From contig DHVE01000118.1 in NCBI GenBank assembly GCA_002412495.1, forward strand, positions 76,050-100,560: 24,511 nucleotides of DNA, read 5' to 3'. A model generated the notes under the pieces. The model saw only the letters and a list, made by a program, of their open reading frames with translations. It did no database searches and was not told the origin of the DNA. Position 1 is the first letter of the stretch. Each line of letters starts with the position of its first letter. The position numbers were made by a program, and so were the translations under genes. The stretch is from Betaproteobacteria bacterium UBA5216. GTDB taxonomy: Bacteria; Pseudomonadota; Gammaproteobacteria; Burkholderiales; SG8-41. Positions 15,819 through 23,306 of the stretch are shown one piece after another.

Positions 15819-16964
15819 ATGAAACCCCTGATCAAAACCCTCGCCGCTTTTGCCACCGCCACATTGTTTACCCATGCAATAGCAACTGAAAACACTGCCG
15901 CTCAATCGCAATCGTCCGCCGCATTAACGTGGAACCGCATCGCGCGCGAAGCCATCGAACGCGCCAAGCCGACGCAGCATCAGGCCATACGCCTGCTGGC
16001 CAATGTATCGCTGGCGCAATATGCGGCGCTATCCGAATCGCGCGACGATGCCTCGGCGAGCGGGACTGTCGCAACGGCTTCCATGCGCGTCATCGCGGAA
16101 CTGTTTCCTTCGCAGGCCGCGTTTGCCGAGGCGCGCCACCATGAATTGCAACCTCGCACCAACGAGGCCGGACAGCGCGTGGCCCAACGCGTGCTGGCCG
16201 AGGCGCGCAACGATGGTTTTGCCGCAGCGTGGAGCGGACAGGCGCCGCAGGCCGCCTACGCTTGGCGCAGCCTCGTGAATCCGCCCGCGCCGCCGGCCTA
16301 CCCCGCCATCGGCGCGATGCGCACGTTTCTGATTGAATCCGGCGATAGCTTCCGTCCGGCGCCCGCGCCCGCGATCGGCAATGCGCGGTTTGTCAACGAC
16401 CTTGCAGAAGTGCGTCGCCATACCGAAACACCCACGGCAGAGACCACGCGCATGTCCAAGTTCTACGACATGACCACGGGCACGCTTGCCGGCGGATTTT
16501 GGAACGAGCAGGCCGCTGCGCTTATCGAGCAACACCGGATCGGTGAACTGCAAGCCGCCACGCTATTGGTGACCATGAATGCCGCGATGATGGATGCCAT
16601 CGTCGCGTGTCACGACGCGAAGTACGCCTACTGGGTGCCACGCCCGTCGCAGGCGGACCCTTCGATCAAGCCCTTGATCGGAGTGCCGAATCATCCGTCG
16701 TACCCCAGCAATCACTCGTGCATCTCCACGGCCGCCACGCTGGTGCTTGCGCACTTCATTCCGCAGGCGCGCAGCCGCATGGAAGAAGTCGCCATCGAAG
16801 CCGGACTGTCGCGAATTGTCGCCGGGCTGCATTTCCGCTTTGACGTGGAAGCTGGCGAGGACATCGGCCGAAAGGTCGCCGCGGCGGCAATTGCACTTCA
16901 CCCGCAATTGCTGGCAAAGTGGAAACGCGGGGAAAACATTGCGAGACAAACCGCGCAAGACTAA
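15819..16964 (+). CDS. Exported vanadium-haloperoxidase / PAP2-type acid phosphatase-like protein
   Basis: A 381-residue protein with a signal peptide (MKPLIKTLAAFATATLFTHA) and the helical fold of vanadium-dependent haloperoxidases and PAP2 phosphatases. The vanadate/phosphate pocket is complete: K268 and R275-P276 in KYAYWVPRP, S297-N298-H299 in HPSYPSNHS (Asn where the family usually has Gly), and R332 and H338 in SRIVAGLHFRFD, with D342 following. The family either oxidises halides with hydrogen peroxide or hydrolyses phosphate esters; the sequence does not decide which. RBS ACAGGAG precedes the ATG. It is the last gene of the apparent AraC-controlled group and is followed by a strong hairpin at 16980-17005. 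Confidence 0.85.
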   Translation: MKPLIKTLAAFATATLFTHAIATENTAAQSQSSAALTWNRIAREAIERAKPTQHQAIRLLANVSLAQYAALSESRDDASASGTVATASMRVIAELFPSQAAFAEARHHELQPRTNEAGQRVAQRVLAEARNDGFAAAWSGQAPQAAYAWRSLVNPPAPPAYPAIGAMRTFLIESGDSFRPAPAPAIGNARFVNDLAEVRRHTETPTAETTRMSKFYDMTTGTLAGGFWNEQAAALIEQHRIGELQAATLLVTMNAAMMDAIVACHDAKYAYWVPRPSQADPSIKPLIGVPNHPSYPSNHSCISTAATLVLAHFIPQARSRMEEVAIEAGLSRIVAGLHFRFDVEAGEDIGRKVAAAAIALHPQLLAKWKRGENIARQTAQD

Positions 16965-16979
16965 AGCATCACCCAAGCA

Positions 16980-17005
16980 AACCGGCGGACGGCAGTCCGC
17001 CGGTT
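16980..17005. terminator. Perfect 11-bp hairpin after the haloperoxidase-like gene
   Basis: AACCGGCGGAC and GTCCGCCGGTT form an 11-base-pair stem with a GGCA loop, 16 bases after the stop codon at 16964. The stem has the strength of an intrinsic terminator, but no run of T follows on the plus strand, so termination is plausible rather than certain. Confidence 0.5.
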
Positions 17006-17152
17006 CAAGCACGCTCCGCGGCACATGCCGGAACGTGAAATAACTCGGCCATACTTCGGCCACTGGTCAGCGAACAGGGTCTAAGCGAAAATAGGCAAAA
17101 GCATCAACCGCGTTGCAAGCCATGCACGCCCATGACTACTTTCGGAGACCCC

Positions 17153-18370
17153 ATGAATTTGGAACAAGCATTCACCGGCATTAAAGTGCTGGCGGTGGCG
17201 CGCGTCGTCGCGGCGCCTTTCGCGGCGTATCAATTGGCCATGCATGGCGCGAATGTGATCCGCATCGAGCACCCCGAACTCGGCGATTCGGCGCGCACCT
17301 CGGGCTATCCGCCCACGCCGTTTCAGGAAGCAAAGATGGGGCACAACTTTGTCGCCTATAACGCCAACACGCGCTCGGTATCGCTTTACATCAACACCCC
17401 GGCGGGACAGGAGGTGTTTCGCCGCCTGGCGAAAAACGCCGATGTGGTGATCGAGAATTTGAAGGGCGGCACCATGGCGCGTTACGGCATCGGTTACGAC
17501 GATCTGAAAAAAATCAATCCGGGGATTATTTTTTGTTCGGTCACCGGTTACGGCCAGACCGGGCCGAAAAAAAGCGACGCCGCCATCGACGGCGTGGTGC
17601 AGGCGGTGAGTGGCATGATGAGCATCACCGGCACGCCGGAAACCGGACCGCTGAAAACGGGCTCCACCATCGTCGATTACGCCACCGGCTATGCGGCCGC
17701 GCTCGCGATTGTCACCGCGCTGTTTCAACGCAGCCGCACCGGCGTCGGCCAGGCCATTGACGTCGCCATGCTCGAAACCGCGATCACCATGATGGGTGGT
17801 GAAGTGCAGCGCGCGATCAACGACAACGAAACGCCGCCGCTGGTGGGCAACGCCTCCGGCAAGGGCGGCTACGTCAGCGACACTTACCGCTGCAAGGACG
17901 GTTATCTGGCGATAGCCGCCGGCGCGCCCAACCGCCGCAAAAAACTGTGGCAGGCGATGAACGCTACCGATATTCCGCAAGACCCGCGCTTCTGCAACGA
18001 CACCGTCGTCGCCAAAAACCTGAAGGCGCTGAACGAAGAAATCACGCGCAGGCTGTCGACGAAGACTGCCGCGGAGTGGGAAATCGTTCTGAACAAAGCC
18101 GGCATCGCCGCCATGGAAGTGCTGCCGCTCGCACGCGCCGTGCATCATCCGCAATTGGAACACCGGAACTTTTTTCACCGCTTTGAGGATACGGGCGATA
18201 CGGGCTTGCCGCCGTTCTCCGTCGCCACCGCACCGTATCGGCTGTCGGCGAGTCCGGCGACAATCCATGCGCTACCGCCGCGGTTGGGGGAGCATACGGA
18301 TCAAGTGTTGGCGGAGCATGGCTACACAGTCGAAGAGATTACACGGCTGCACACCGAAGGTATTGTGTAA
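17153..18370 (+). CDS. Class III (CaiB/BaiF family) CoA-transferase
   Basis: A 405-residue cytoplasmic enzyme that moves coenzyme A between carboxylic acids. Family features: LEQAFTGIKVLAVARVVAAPF at the start, GANVIRIEHPE (nucleotide-binding turn), the block FVAYNANTRSVSLYINTPAGQEVFRRLAKNADVVIENLKGG, and the catalytic Asp in GQAIDVAMLETAI (D203). The conserved late motif LVGNASGKGGYVSDTYRCKDGYLAI is also present. I chose the ATG at 17153 (GGAG five bases upstream) over the ATG at 17132. It is the first gene of a run with a small membrane protein (10-base gap), an enolase-superfamily enzyme and a Bug receptor, which suggests activation of an imported acid as its CoA ester. Confidence 0.93.
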   Translation: MNLEQAFTGIKVLAVARVVAAPFAAYQLAMHGANVIRIEHPELGDSARTSGYPPTPFQEAKMGHNFVAYNANTRSVSLYINTPAGQEVFRRLAKNADVVIENLKGGTMARYGIGYDDLKKINPGIIFCSVTGYGQTGPKKSDAAIDGVVQAVSGMMSITGTPETGPLKTGSTIVDYATGYAAALAIVTALFQRSRTGVGQAIDVAMLETAITMMGGEVQRAINDNETPPLVGNASGKGGYVSDTYRCKDGYLAIAAGAPNRRKKLWQAMNATDIPQDPRFCNDTVVAKNLKALNEEITRRLSTKTAAEWEIVLNKAGIAAMEVLPLARAVHHPQLEHRNFFHRFEDTGDTGLPPFSVATAPYRLSASPATIHALPPRLGEHTDQVLAEHGYTVEEITRLHTEGIV

Positions 18371-18380
18371 TACCCGTATT

Positions 18381-18623
18381 GTGAAACTGCTTGTAGGCAT
18401 CGGGAAAGTCGTCCTCATCATTACGGGTAGCGGTATCGCTGGGGTGCTGCTCGGAATTTTTCCGTGCTACGTGTTTCCGCTATTCGGTTCCAATTCCCGC
18501 AACTGGTGTGGCTATAAAAGCGAACCGCCCTATTTTGTTGAATTGTTTTTGGCAGGATTTTTATTGACGACCGCAATCGCAGTCTACTTTTTATATTTCC
18601 GAAAGCGCAAATCAAGGCCGTAA
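18381..18623 (+). CDS. Small membrane protein with two transmembrane segments
   Basis: An 80-residue protein starting at GTG 18381, 10 bases after the CoA-transferase stop. Two hydrophobic segments, VVLIITGSGIAGVLLGIFPCYVF cut in two parts (VVLIITGSGIAGVLL and GIFPCYVF) and ELFLAGFLLTTAIAVYFLYF, flank a short loop with two cysteines (C44 within FPCY and CGYKSEPP nearby). A basic tail RKRKSRP follows the second segment. The gene is visibly AT-richer than both neighbours. No ribosome site is obvious, consistent with coupling to the gene before it. No family recognised; the function may be unrelated to the flanking metabolic genes. Confidence 0.6.
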   Translation: MKLLVGIGKVVLIITGSGIAGVLLGIFPCYVFPLFGSNSRNWCGYKSEPPYFVELFLAGFLLTTAIAVYFLYFRKRKSRP

Positions 18624-18649
18624 CCGACACACCTGGAAAGATACGCAAC

Positions 18650-19744
18650 ATGAAAATCATCGACGTAAAAACCTACCCAACCATCTATCCGGTCAGCCAG
18701 CCGTTCTCCAACGGCATGCGCACCACGCGGCAGCGGCCCTTCGGCATTGTCGAAATCATCACCGACGCCGGCATCACTGGCTGGGGCGAAGGCACGGGCC
18801 TGCCGGCGCGGCGTGCGCTGGAAACACAGGTGATCGGGCGCGATCCGTTTCACACCGAGGTGATTTGGGAGGGGCTACACAGTCAGGGTGTGGATGCGGG
18901 CGCAATCAGCGGCGTGGATATCGCGCTGTGGGACATCATGGGCAAGGCGTTGAAGCAGCCGATACACACGCTGCTCGGCGGCGCGTTTCGCGACAAAGTG
19001 CCGGCGTACGCAACCGGGTTGTTTCGCCGCGACGTGCCTGACCACACCGCCGCACTCGTCGCGGAGGCCAAGGGTTACGTAGACGCGGGCTTCCAGGCGA
19101 TGAAAATGAAGGTGGGCTTTGGCCCAGACTACGACATTAAAAACGTGGCCGCCGTGCGTCGCGCCATCGGGGACGACATTTTGTTCGCCGTGGATGCCAA
19201 CTGCGCCTATGACCGCGGCTCGGCGATCGCGGTGGGCCAGCGGCTGGTGGAAAACAATCTGCTGTGGTTTGAAGAGCCGATCAGTTCGGATGATGTGGAG
19301 GGCTACATCGAGATACGCCGCGCGTTGAAGGTACGCATTTCCGGTGCGGAGCAACTGCGCGGCCACCGCGCGTTTCGCCGCATGGTGCAGGAGCGCGCGC
19401 TGGACATCATTCAGCCGGATGTGTGCATCTGCGGCGGCATTACCGAGTACCGCAAAATCGAGGCGATGGCGAGCGCCAACCACGTGCGCGTGCTGCCGCA
19501 TATGTTCGGCACGGCGATTCGCCTGGCGGCAACGCTGCATCTGCTGGCGGCGCTGCCCGATTCGCCGCGCGCGCACGAGCCGTTTCCCACGCTGCTCGAA
19601 TATGACATGAGCGAGAATGCGCTGCGCACCGAACTCGCGAAAGAGCCCATCACGCATAAACACGGCGTGGTGGCGATTCCGCAGGCGCCGGGGCTGGGTA
19701 TCGAGATCAACCGCGCGGTACTGGAAAAATACGTTCAGGCATAG
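18650..19744 (+). CDS. Enolase-superfamily (mandelate racemase subgroup) enzyme
   Basis: A 364-residue cytoplasmic enzyme with the complete mandelate-racemase-type active site: K152-M-K154 (base pair of lysines), D182 in VDANCAYD, E208 in WFEEP and E234 in SGAEQ as the three metal ligands, D257 in IIQPDVCICGG and H284 in VLPHMFG forming the His-Asp dyad. Such a set supports racemisation or dehydration of a hydroxy acid or sugar acid; which one cannot be read from the sequence. The N-terminal capping domain has GITGWGEGTGLPARRAL. GGAAAG precedes the ATG at 18650. It lies between the small membrane protein (26-base gap) and a Bug receptor (48-base gap), in the same direction as the CoA-transferase. 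Confidence 0.92.
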   Translation: MKIIDVKTYPTIYPVSQPFSNGMRTTRQRPFGIVEIITDAGITGWGEGTGLPARRALETQVIGRDPFHTEVIWEGLHSQGVDAGAISGVDIALWDIMGKALKQPIHTLLGGAFRDKVPAYATGLFRRDVPDHTAALVAEAKGYVDAGFQAMKMKVGFGPDYDIKNVAAVRRAIGDDILFAVDANCAYDRGSAIAVGQRLVENNLLWFEEPISSDDVEGYIEIRRALKVRISGAEQLRGHRAFRRMVQERALDIIQPDVCICGGITEYRKIEAMASANHVRVLPHMFGTAIRLAATLHLLAALPDSPRAHEPFPTLLEYDMSENALRTELAKEPITHKHGVVAIPQAPGLGIEINRAVLEKYVQA

Positions 19745-19792
19745 CGACACCATACCCATTTGTTTTTAAACATTTTTTTACAAGGCGGCTTT

Positions 19793-20779
19793 ATGAGTCG
19801 CAACACAGGCCGTATCCGATTTTTACTTGCGCTCGGCGCGTGGTGGTTGCTCCCTATGCATGGCGCACATGCCGCCGAACCCGCCTATCCCACGCGCCCC
19901 ATTCGTATGATCGTGCCCTTCGTCGCGGGCGGCGGCACGGATCTGCTGGCGCGGCTGATCGCACCGCGCCTGGGTGAATTGCTGGGGCAACAAATCGTGG
20001 TGGATAACCGCGGCGGCGCCGGCAGCATCCTCGGCACGCAAATACTCCACAAGTCGCCGGCGGACGGCTATACGCTGGCGATGCTGGATACGGCGTTCGC
20101 GATCAATCCAACCCTCGCCAGCAGCCTGACCTATGACGCCGAGCGCGATTTTACTTTTGTCGCCATCATCGCCACGTCGCCCACCGTGCTGGTGACGCAT
20201 CCCGGTCTCAAGGTGCGCACGCTGACGGAACTCATCGCCATGGCAAAGGCCAACCCCGGCAAGATCACATCGGCCTCCGCGGGCATTGGGTCATCCAGTC
20301 ATCTCACGACCGAAATGCTCAATACCGCCGCGAAAATCAAGCTGCTGCATGTGCCGTTCAAGGGCGCGGGCGCGGCCTTGCTGGATGTGCTCGGCGGCCA
20401 CACGGACGTCTCCTTCGTGGTACCCGGTGCCGTGTTGCCGCAGATTCAGGCGGGCGCGCTGATACCGCTGGCAATCACCGGAAAAAAGCCCTTTGCGCAA
20501 TTGCCCAATGTGCCGACGTTTGGCGCAGCCGGTTTACCCTCGGTAAATCCGGAATCGTTCCGATTCATCGCCGCGCCCGCCGGACTGCCAGCCGCCGTCA
20601 ACAAAAAACTCACCACCGCGCTCGGTACGGCAATGAACGTCGCGGAATTCAAAACGCGACTCATGGATAACGGTTTCGACCCGGAGTTTCAGACGGACAA
20701 GGAGGCGCGCGAATTCGTGTCGCGCGAAATCCGCAAGTGGCGGCAGGCAGTTAAAGAGTCGGGGGCGAAGGCAAACTGA
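19793..20779 (+). CDS. Bug/TctC-family tripartite tricarboxylate receptor, in an operon with CoA-transferase and enolase-type enzyme
   Basis: Complete periplasmic TTT receptor, 328 residues. I take the ATG at 19793, which has AAGG upstream and a signal peptide following (RFLLALGAWWLLPM, cleavage near HAAEP). Landmarks: YPTRPIRMIVPFVAGGGTDLLARL, VVDNRGGAGSILGTQ, ADGYTLAMLD, ITSASAGIGSSSHLTTE, VPFKGAG and LPNVPTFGAAG. It is 48 bases downstream of the enolase-superfamily gene on the same strand and is the probable last gene of the run that begins with the CoA-transferase. That context makes it the best candidate in the window for a receptor whose substrate is metabolised by its neighbours. The T-rich stretch at 19760-19780 just before it may lower co-transcription. 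Confidence 0.93.
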   Translation: MSRNTGRIRFLLALGAWWLLPMHGAHAAEPAYPTRPIRMIVPFVAGGGTDLLARLIAPRLGELLGQQIVVDNRGGAGSILGTQILHKSPADGYTLAMLDTAFAINPTLASSLTYDAERDFTFVAIIATSPTVLVTHPGLKVRTLTELIAMAKANPGKITSASAGIGSSSHLTTEMLNTAAKIKLLHVPFKGAGAALLDVLGGHTDVSFVVPGAVLPQIQAGALIPLAITGKKPFAQLPNVPTFGAAGLPSVNPESFRFIAAPAGLPAAVNKKLTTALGTAMNVAEFKTRLMDNGFDPEFQTDKEAREFVSREIRKWRQAVKESGAKAN

Positions 20780-20832
20780 GGCGAACTGAAGCGATCGGAC
20801 TTCGTGCGATCACCGCGCAACTCGCCCTGATT

Positions 20833-21249
20833 TCAAGCGCCCGTCAGTACTTTTACATTCAGCCCGCTCACGCGCCTGAACGCACTATCGCCACTTAAAA
20901 AAACGTGCCCTGCACCGAGCTGCAAACAACACGCCGCTTGCAGCGCATCAGGCGTTCTAAGGCCATGCCGGACACGTATGGCGGCGCTCAGTTCCACGAC
21001 ATCTCGTGACAACTCCACCCATGTCAAATCGGGCCGCGCAAAAAAATCATCGAACAGGGCCAATGCCTCATTGTCATTGGCCTTCATCGGCCCCACCCGA
21101 CACTCCAGCCATGTCAGACGGCTGACCGCCACGCCAAGACCAGGGCTACGCTTTGCCAAGGCAGCAAGTTCTTTGCGCACCTTTGCGGAAAACGGCTCTT
21201 TTCCCTCGATCAGATAGATCAGGGCGCTGGCATCGAGAAAAGCAATCAC
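20833..21249 (-). CDS. PIN-domain ribonuclease toxin (VapC-type)
   Basis: A 138-residue toxin of a type II toxin-antitoxin pair; VapC proteins are Mg-dependent RNases that cut tRNA or rRNA. The acidic residues of the PIN fold are all present: D6 in FLDASALIYLI, E49 in WLECRVGP, D101 in RTPDALQAAC and D121 in FLSGDSAF. The GTG at 21249 overlaps the antitoxin's TGA stop (GTGA), the coupling typical of these pairs; the frame is open upstream to 21327 but only overlaps the antitoxin. Nothing looks damaged, so the toxin should be active. Confidence 0.9.
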   Translation of the reverse strand: MIAFLDASALIYLIEGKEPFSAKVRKELAALAKRSPGLGVAVSRLTWLECRVGPMKANDNEALALFDDFFARPDLTWVELSRDVVELSAAIRVRHGLRTPDALQAACCLQLGAGHVFLSGDSAFRRVSGLNVKVLTGA

Positions 21250-21518
21250 CAGTCTCGCTCGGCCTTTAGCACCGTGTCGATATTCGCCTTGCCACGCTTG
21301 CCCGTGGCGGGCTGAGAAAGCAGCCACTGAACGGCGCTCAATCCGGCCGGCGCCGCACCCTTGGCATGCGCCAGGCGCTGATAGTCGTCCTCTGACAACA
21401 CGACCGCCGCTGCCCGGTTGCGCTTGACGATATGCACCGGCCCGCGGCGCAGGCCGTCCTCGATCGCGGCCATGCCACGGCGCTTGAGTTCCGCAACGGT
21501 AAGCGTGTTCATTCGCAT
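21246..21518 (-). CDS. Phd/YefM-type antitoxin (VapB)
   Basis: A 90-residue antitoxin that would bind and neutralise the PIN toxin and repress the pair's promoter. The N-terminal DNA-binding part reads NTLTVAELKRRGMAAIEDGL, followed by the family phrase GPVHIVKRNRAAAVVLSEDDYQRL; the C-terminal part (LLSQPATGKRGKANIDTVL) would wrap the toxin. The ATG at 21518 is preferred since AGGAG lies six bases upstream; the TTG at 21524 directly abuts that ribosome site and the ATG at 21512 is further away. The stop overlaps the toxin start. Confidence 0.88.
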   Translation of the reverse strand: MRMNTLTVAELKRRGMAAIEDGLRRGPVHIVKRNRAAAVVLSEDDYQRLAHAKGAAPAGLSAVQWLLSQPATGKRGKANIDTVLKAERDW

Positions 21519-21531
21519 GGCCAACTCCTTT

Positions 21532-21581
21532 CAGTACTGAATATAGTACTGATTATAGAGTTTTTTGTACTTAATTACCAA
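21532..21581 (-). promoter_or_regulatory. Promoter and operator of the toxin-antitoxin pair
   Basis: Reading the minus strand, TTGGTA (21576-21581) and a perfect TATAAT (21552-21557) are 18 bases apart. Directly downstream is the palindrome CAGTACT / AGTACTG around GAATAT (21532-21551), and a further AGTAC lies in the spacer at 21567-21571. A dyad overlapping the transcript start fits autorepression by the antitoxin. The stretch is AT-rich compared with its surroundings. Confidence 0.7.
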
Positions 21582-21613
21582 GCCGGCAAACACCCCGCCA
21601 TCGCCGCCCGGCA

Positions 21614-22087
21614 TCACCCCGGCGCGTGATCCTGCCGCCACGCGTAAGTAATGGCCCACTGGTCGCCCTTACCTTCGATACACACGGCCGCGCCGTTGCC
21701 CGGCTTGAATTCCACGACCTTGCATTTTTCGTCGCCGCACACCAGCTTGGAGGCCGAGCGCAACAGGTAATCGACGTGGCCGCACATCATGATGTCGCCA
21801 TTGGCGCTGGCGATTTCCGCCATGAACGGTTCAACGGGATCGCCGGTGTTGATGGGATAGGCGGCCTTGGCCACTTTGTCACTCGCGCCGAGTTTGGCGG
21901 CGATGCGCACCGCCGTGTCGATCGACCACTGCAATTCACTGTGCAGAATACGCACGGGGTACACCCCCATCGCACGCCAGCGCGCGCCCAGACGATCCGC
22001 CTGATCACAGCCCATGGGGCTGATATGGCGTTGCGGATCCTGCGCGGCCGACAACGCATCGACGTGATGCACGAGATAAACTTTCAT
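21614..22087 (-). CDS. SixA-like histidine-phosphatase homologue with altered active site
   Basis: A 157-residue protein of the histidine phosphatase (phosphoglycerate-mutase-like) fold, closest in size and layout to SixA phosphohistidine phosphatases. Strand 1 reads MKVYLVHHVDAL where active enzymes have LVRHGEA: the nucleophile position H8 is kept, but Arg is H7 and Gly is V9. The second signature, normally SPLxRAxQTA, is SELQWSIDTA, with Trp instead of Arg. The second catalytic His remains (H104 in CGHVDYLL). Two of the phosphate-binding arginines therefore appear missing. ATG 22087 has a clear AGGGAGA ribosome site. It may be a weak or non-phosphatase member. Neighbours give no hint of function. 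Confidence 0.75.
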   Translation of the reverse strand: MKVYLVHHVDALSAAQDPQRHISPMGCDQADRLGARWRAMGVYPVRILHSELQWSIDTAVRIAAKLGASDKVAKAAYPINTGDPVEPFMAEIASANGDIMMCGHVDYLLRSASKLVCGDEKCKVVEFKPGNGAAVCIEGKGDQWAITYAWRQDHAPG

Positions 22088-22168
22088 GACGTTCTCCCTT
22101 TCCCCTTGATTTTCCGGAATCCGGCAACGCTATTTTGCCGATGGCTTCCCGAACCGGCGTTTCACACC

Positions 22169-23134
22169 CTACTCTTTCTTCAGCCCCGCCTGCTCGGCAA
22201 TGCGCGCATAACGCGCTGTTTCGCTCTTGATCAACCGGTCAAACTCTTCCGGCGTGCCCAGCCACGGGTCAACGCCGGCCGCTGCAAATCGTTCGCGCAG
22301 GTCAGACGCCTGCAACGCCTTGGCGCACTCCTGATACAACCGCGTAATGATTTCATTGGGTGTTTTTGCCGGCGCGAGCATCCCGTACCAGATCGACATG
22401 GTGAAAGCCGGCAGGCCGCTTTCCTTGGCGGTCGGCACATCCGGCAACGGCCCCACGCGTTTTTCCGACAGCACGGCAATCGCACGCACGCGCCCGGTGC
22501 GGATATAGGGCATGGCCGATGCAACCGAAACAATCACCTGATCCACTTCGCCGCCCATCAGGGCAACCACCGCCACCGTGGCGCCCTTGTACGGCACGTG
22601 CACGATATCAATTTTTTCGAGGGTCTTGAGCAACTCATTAGCGAGGTGGTTGGTGGTGCCGGCGCCTCCCGATCCGTAATTGAGTTTGCCCGGCCGCTTG
22701 CGCGCGAGATCTACAAACTGACGTATGGTTTTTGCCGGCACCGCGGGATGCACCAGCACCACGTTTTCAATGGCCGCCAGCCGCGCTATCGGCGCGAGAT
22801 CCTTCACGTCGTAGCCGGTGTGGTGATACAGCGCGGGACTCAACGCGATCGTCGGCGAGGTGGTCATGATGGTATAGCCATCGGGTGGCGCCTTGGCCGC
22901 CAGCGCCGAGCCCAGATTGCCGCCGGCGCCCACGCGGTTGTCGGCGGTCACGGCGACGCCCAGTTGTTCGGACAGTTTTTGCCCTACGGAACGGCCCACG
23001 ATGTCGCTTGGCGATCCGGGCGGGAAAGGCAGGATCATGCGGATGGCTTTGCTGGGGTAAGCGGCTTGCCCCCATACGCCCGCGCACGGGAGCGCGAGCA
23101 GGACTGCGGCGATCATGATGCGAAAGCGTGACAT
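22169..23134 (-). CDS. Bug/TctC-family tripartite tricarboxylate receptor, divergent from an enolase-superfamily gene
   Basis: Complete TTT periplasmic receptor, 321 residues. I prefer the ATG at 23134, which has GGAG nine bases upstream, over the ATG at 23149 that overlaps this ribosome site. The signal peptide is SRFRIMIAAVLLALPCAGVW, cleaved near GQA. Landmarks: YPSKAIRMILPFPPGSPSDIVG, VTADNRVGAGGNLGSA, PDGYTIMTTSPT, NYGSGGAGTTNHLANE, VPYKGATVAV and LPDVPTAKESGLPAF. It is transcribed away from the enolase-type gene at 23307 across 172 bases, the same arrangement as the pair at 4299-6514. Ligand unknown. Confidence 0.93.
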   Translation of the reverse strand: MSRFRIMIAAVLLALPCAGVWGQAAYPSKAIRMILPFPPGSPSDIVGRSVGQKLSEQLGVAVTADNRVGAGGNLGSALAAKAPPDGYTIMTTSPTIALSPALYHHTGYDVKDLAPIARLAAIENVVLVHPAVPAKTIRQFVDLARKRPGKLNYGSGGAGTTNHLANELLKTLEKIDIVHVPYKGATVAVVALMGGEVDQVIVSVASAMPYIRTGRVRAIAVLSEKRVGPLPDVPTAKESGLPAFTMSIWYGMLAPAKTPNEIITRLYQECAKALQASDLRERFAAAGVDPWLGTPEEFDRLIKSETARYARIAEQAGLKKE

Positions 23135-23243
23135 TACTTTTTTCTCCATCGGTGGCGGCGGAGTGTACTGTAAAATCGTCAGAAGGATTTCCCCTTGTGC
23201 GATTGTGCGAATCCGCGCAACGCGCATTTTTGTCGTGCTGCTT

Positions 23244-23282
23244 GCCCCCCCACCCTAGCCCTCCCCCGTAAACGGGGAAGGG
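23244..23282. repeat. GC-rich intergenic repeat unit (CCCCACCCTA type)
   Basis: Contains CCCCACCCTAGCCCTCCCCC followed by the small hairpin CCCCGT / ACGGGG. A second unit with the same start (CCCCACCCTAATCCTCCCCC) is at 24447. The unit lies in the divergent control region between the starts at 23134 and 23307. Confidence 0.6.
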
Positions 23283-23306
23283 TATTAACGCCGAGGCCGC
23301 TCCCTA

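Noticed and set aside
17081..18268. A 395-codon open frame opposite the CoA-transferase
   Set aside because: Antisense shadow of a clearly recognised enzyme; no family features.
20780..20832. A terminator between the convergent Bug and toxin genes
   Set aside because: Only a 5-bp GATCG / CGATC pairing without a T-run; too weak to call.
21626..23131. A 501-codon open frame on the plus strand
   Set aside because: Runs opposite both the SixA-like gene and a Bug receptor; no recognisable domain and typical shadow composition.
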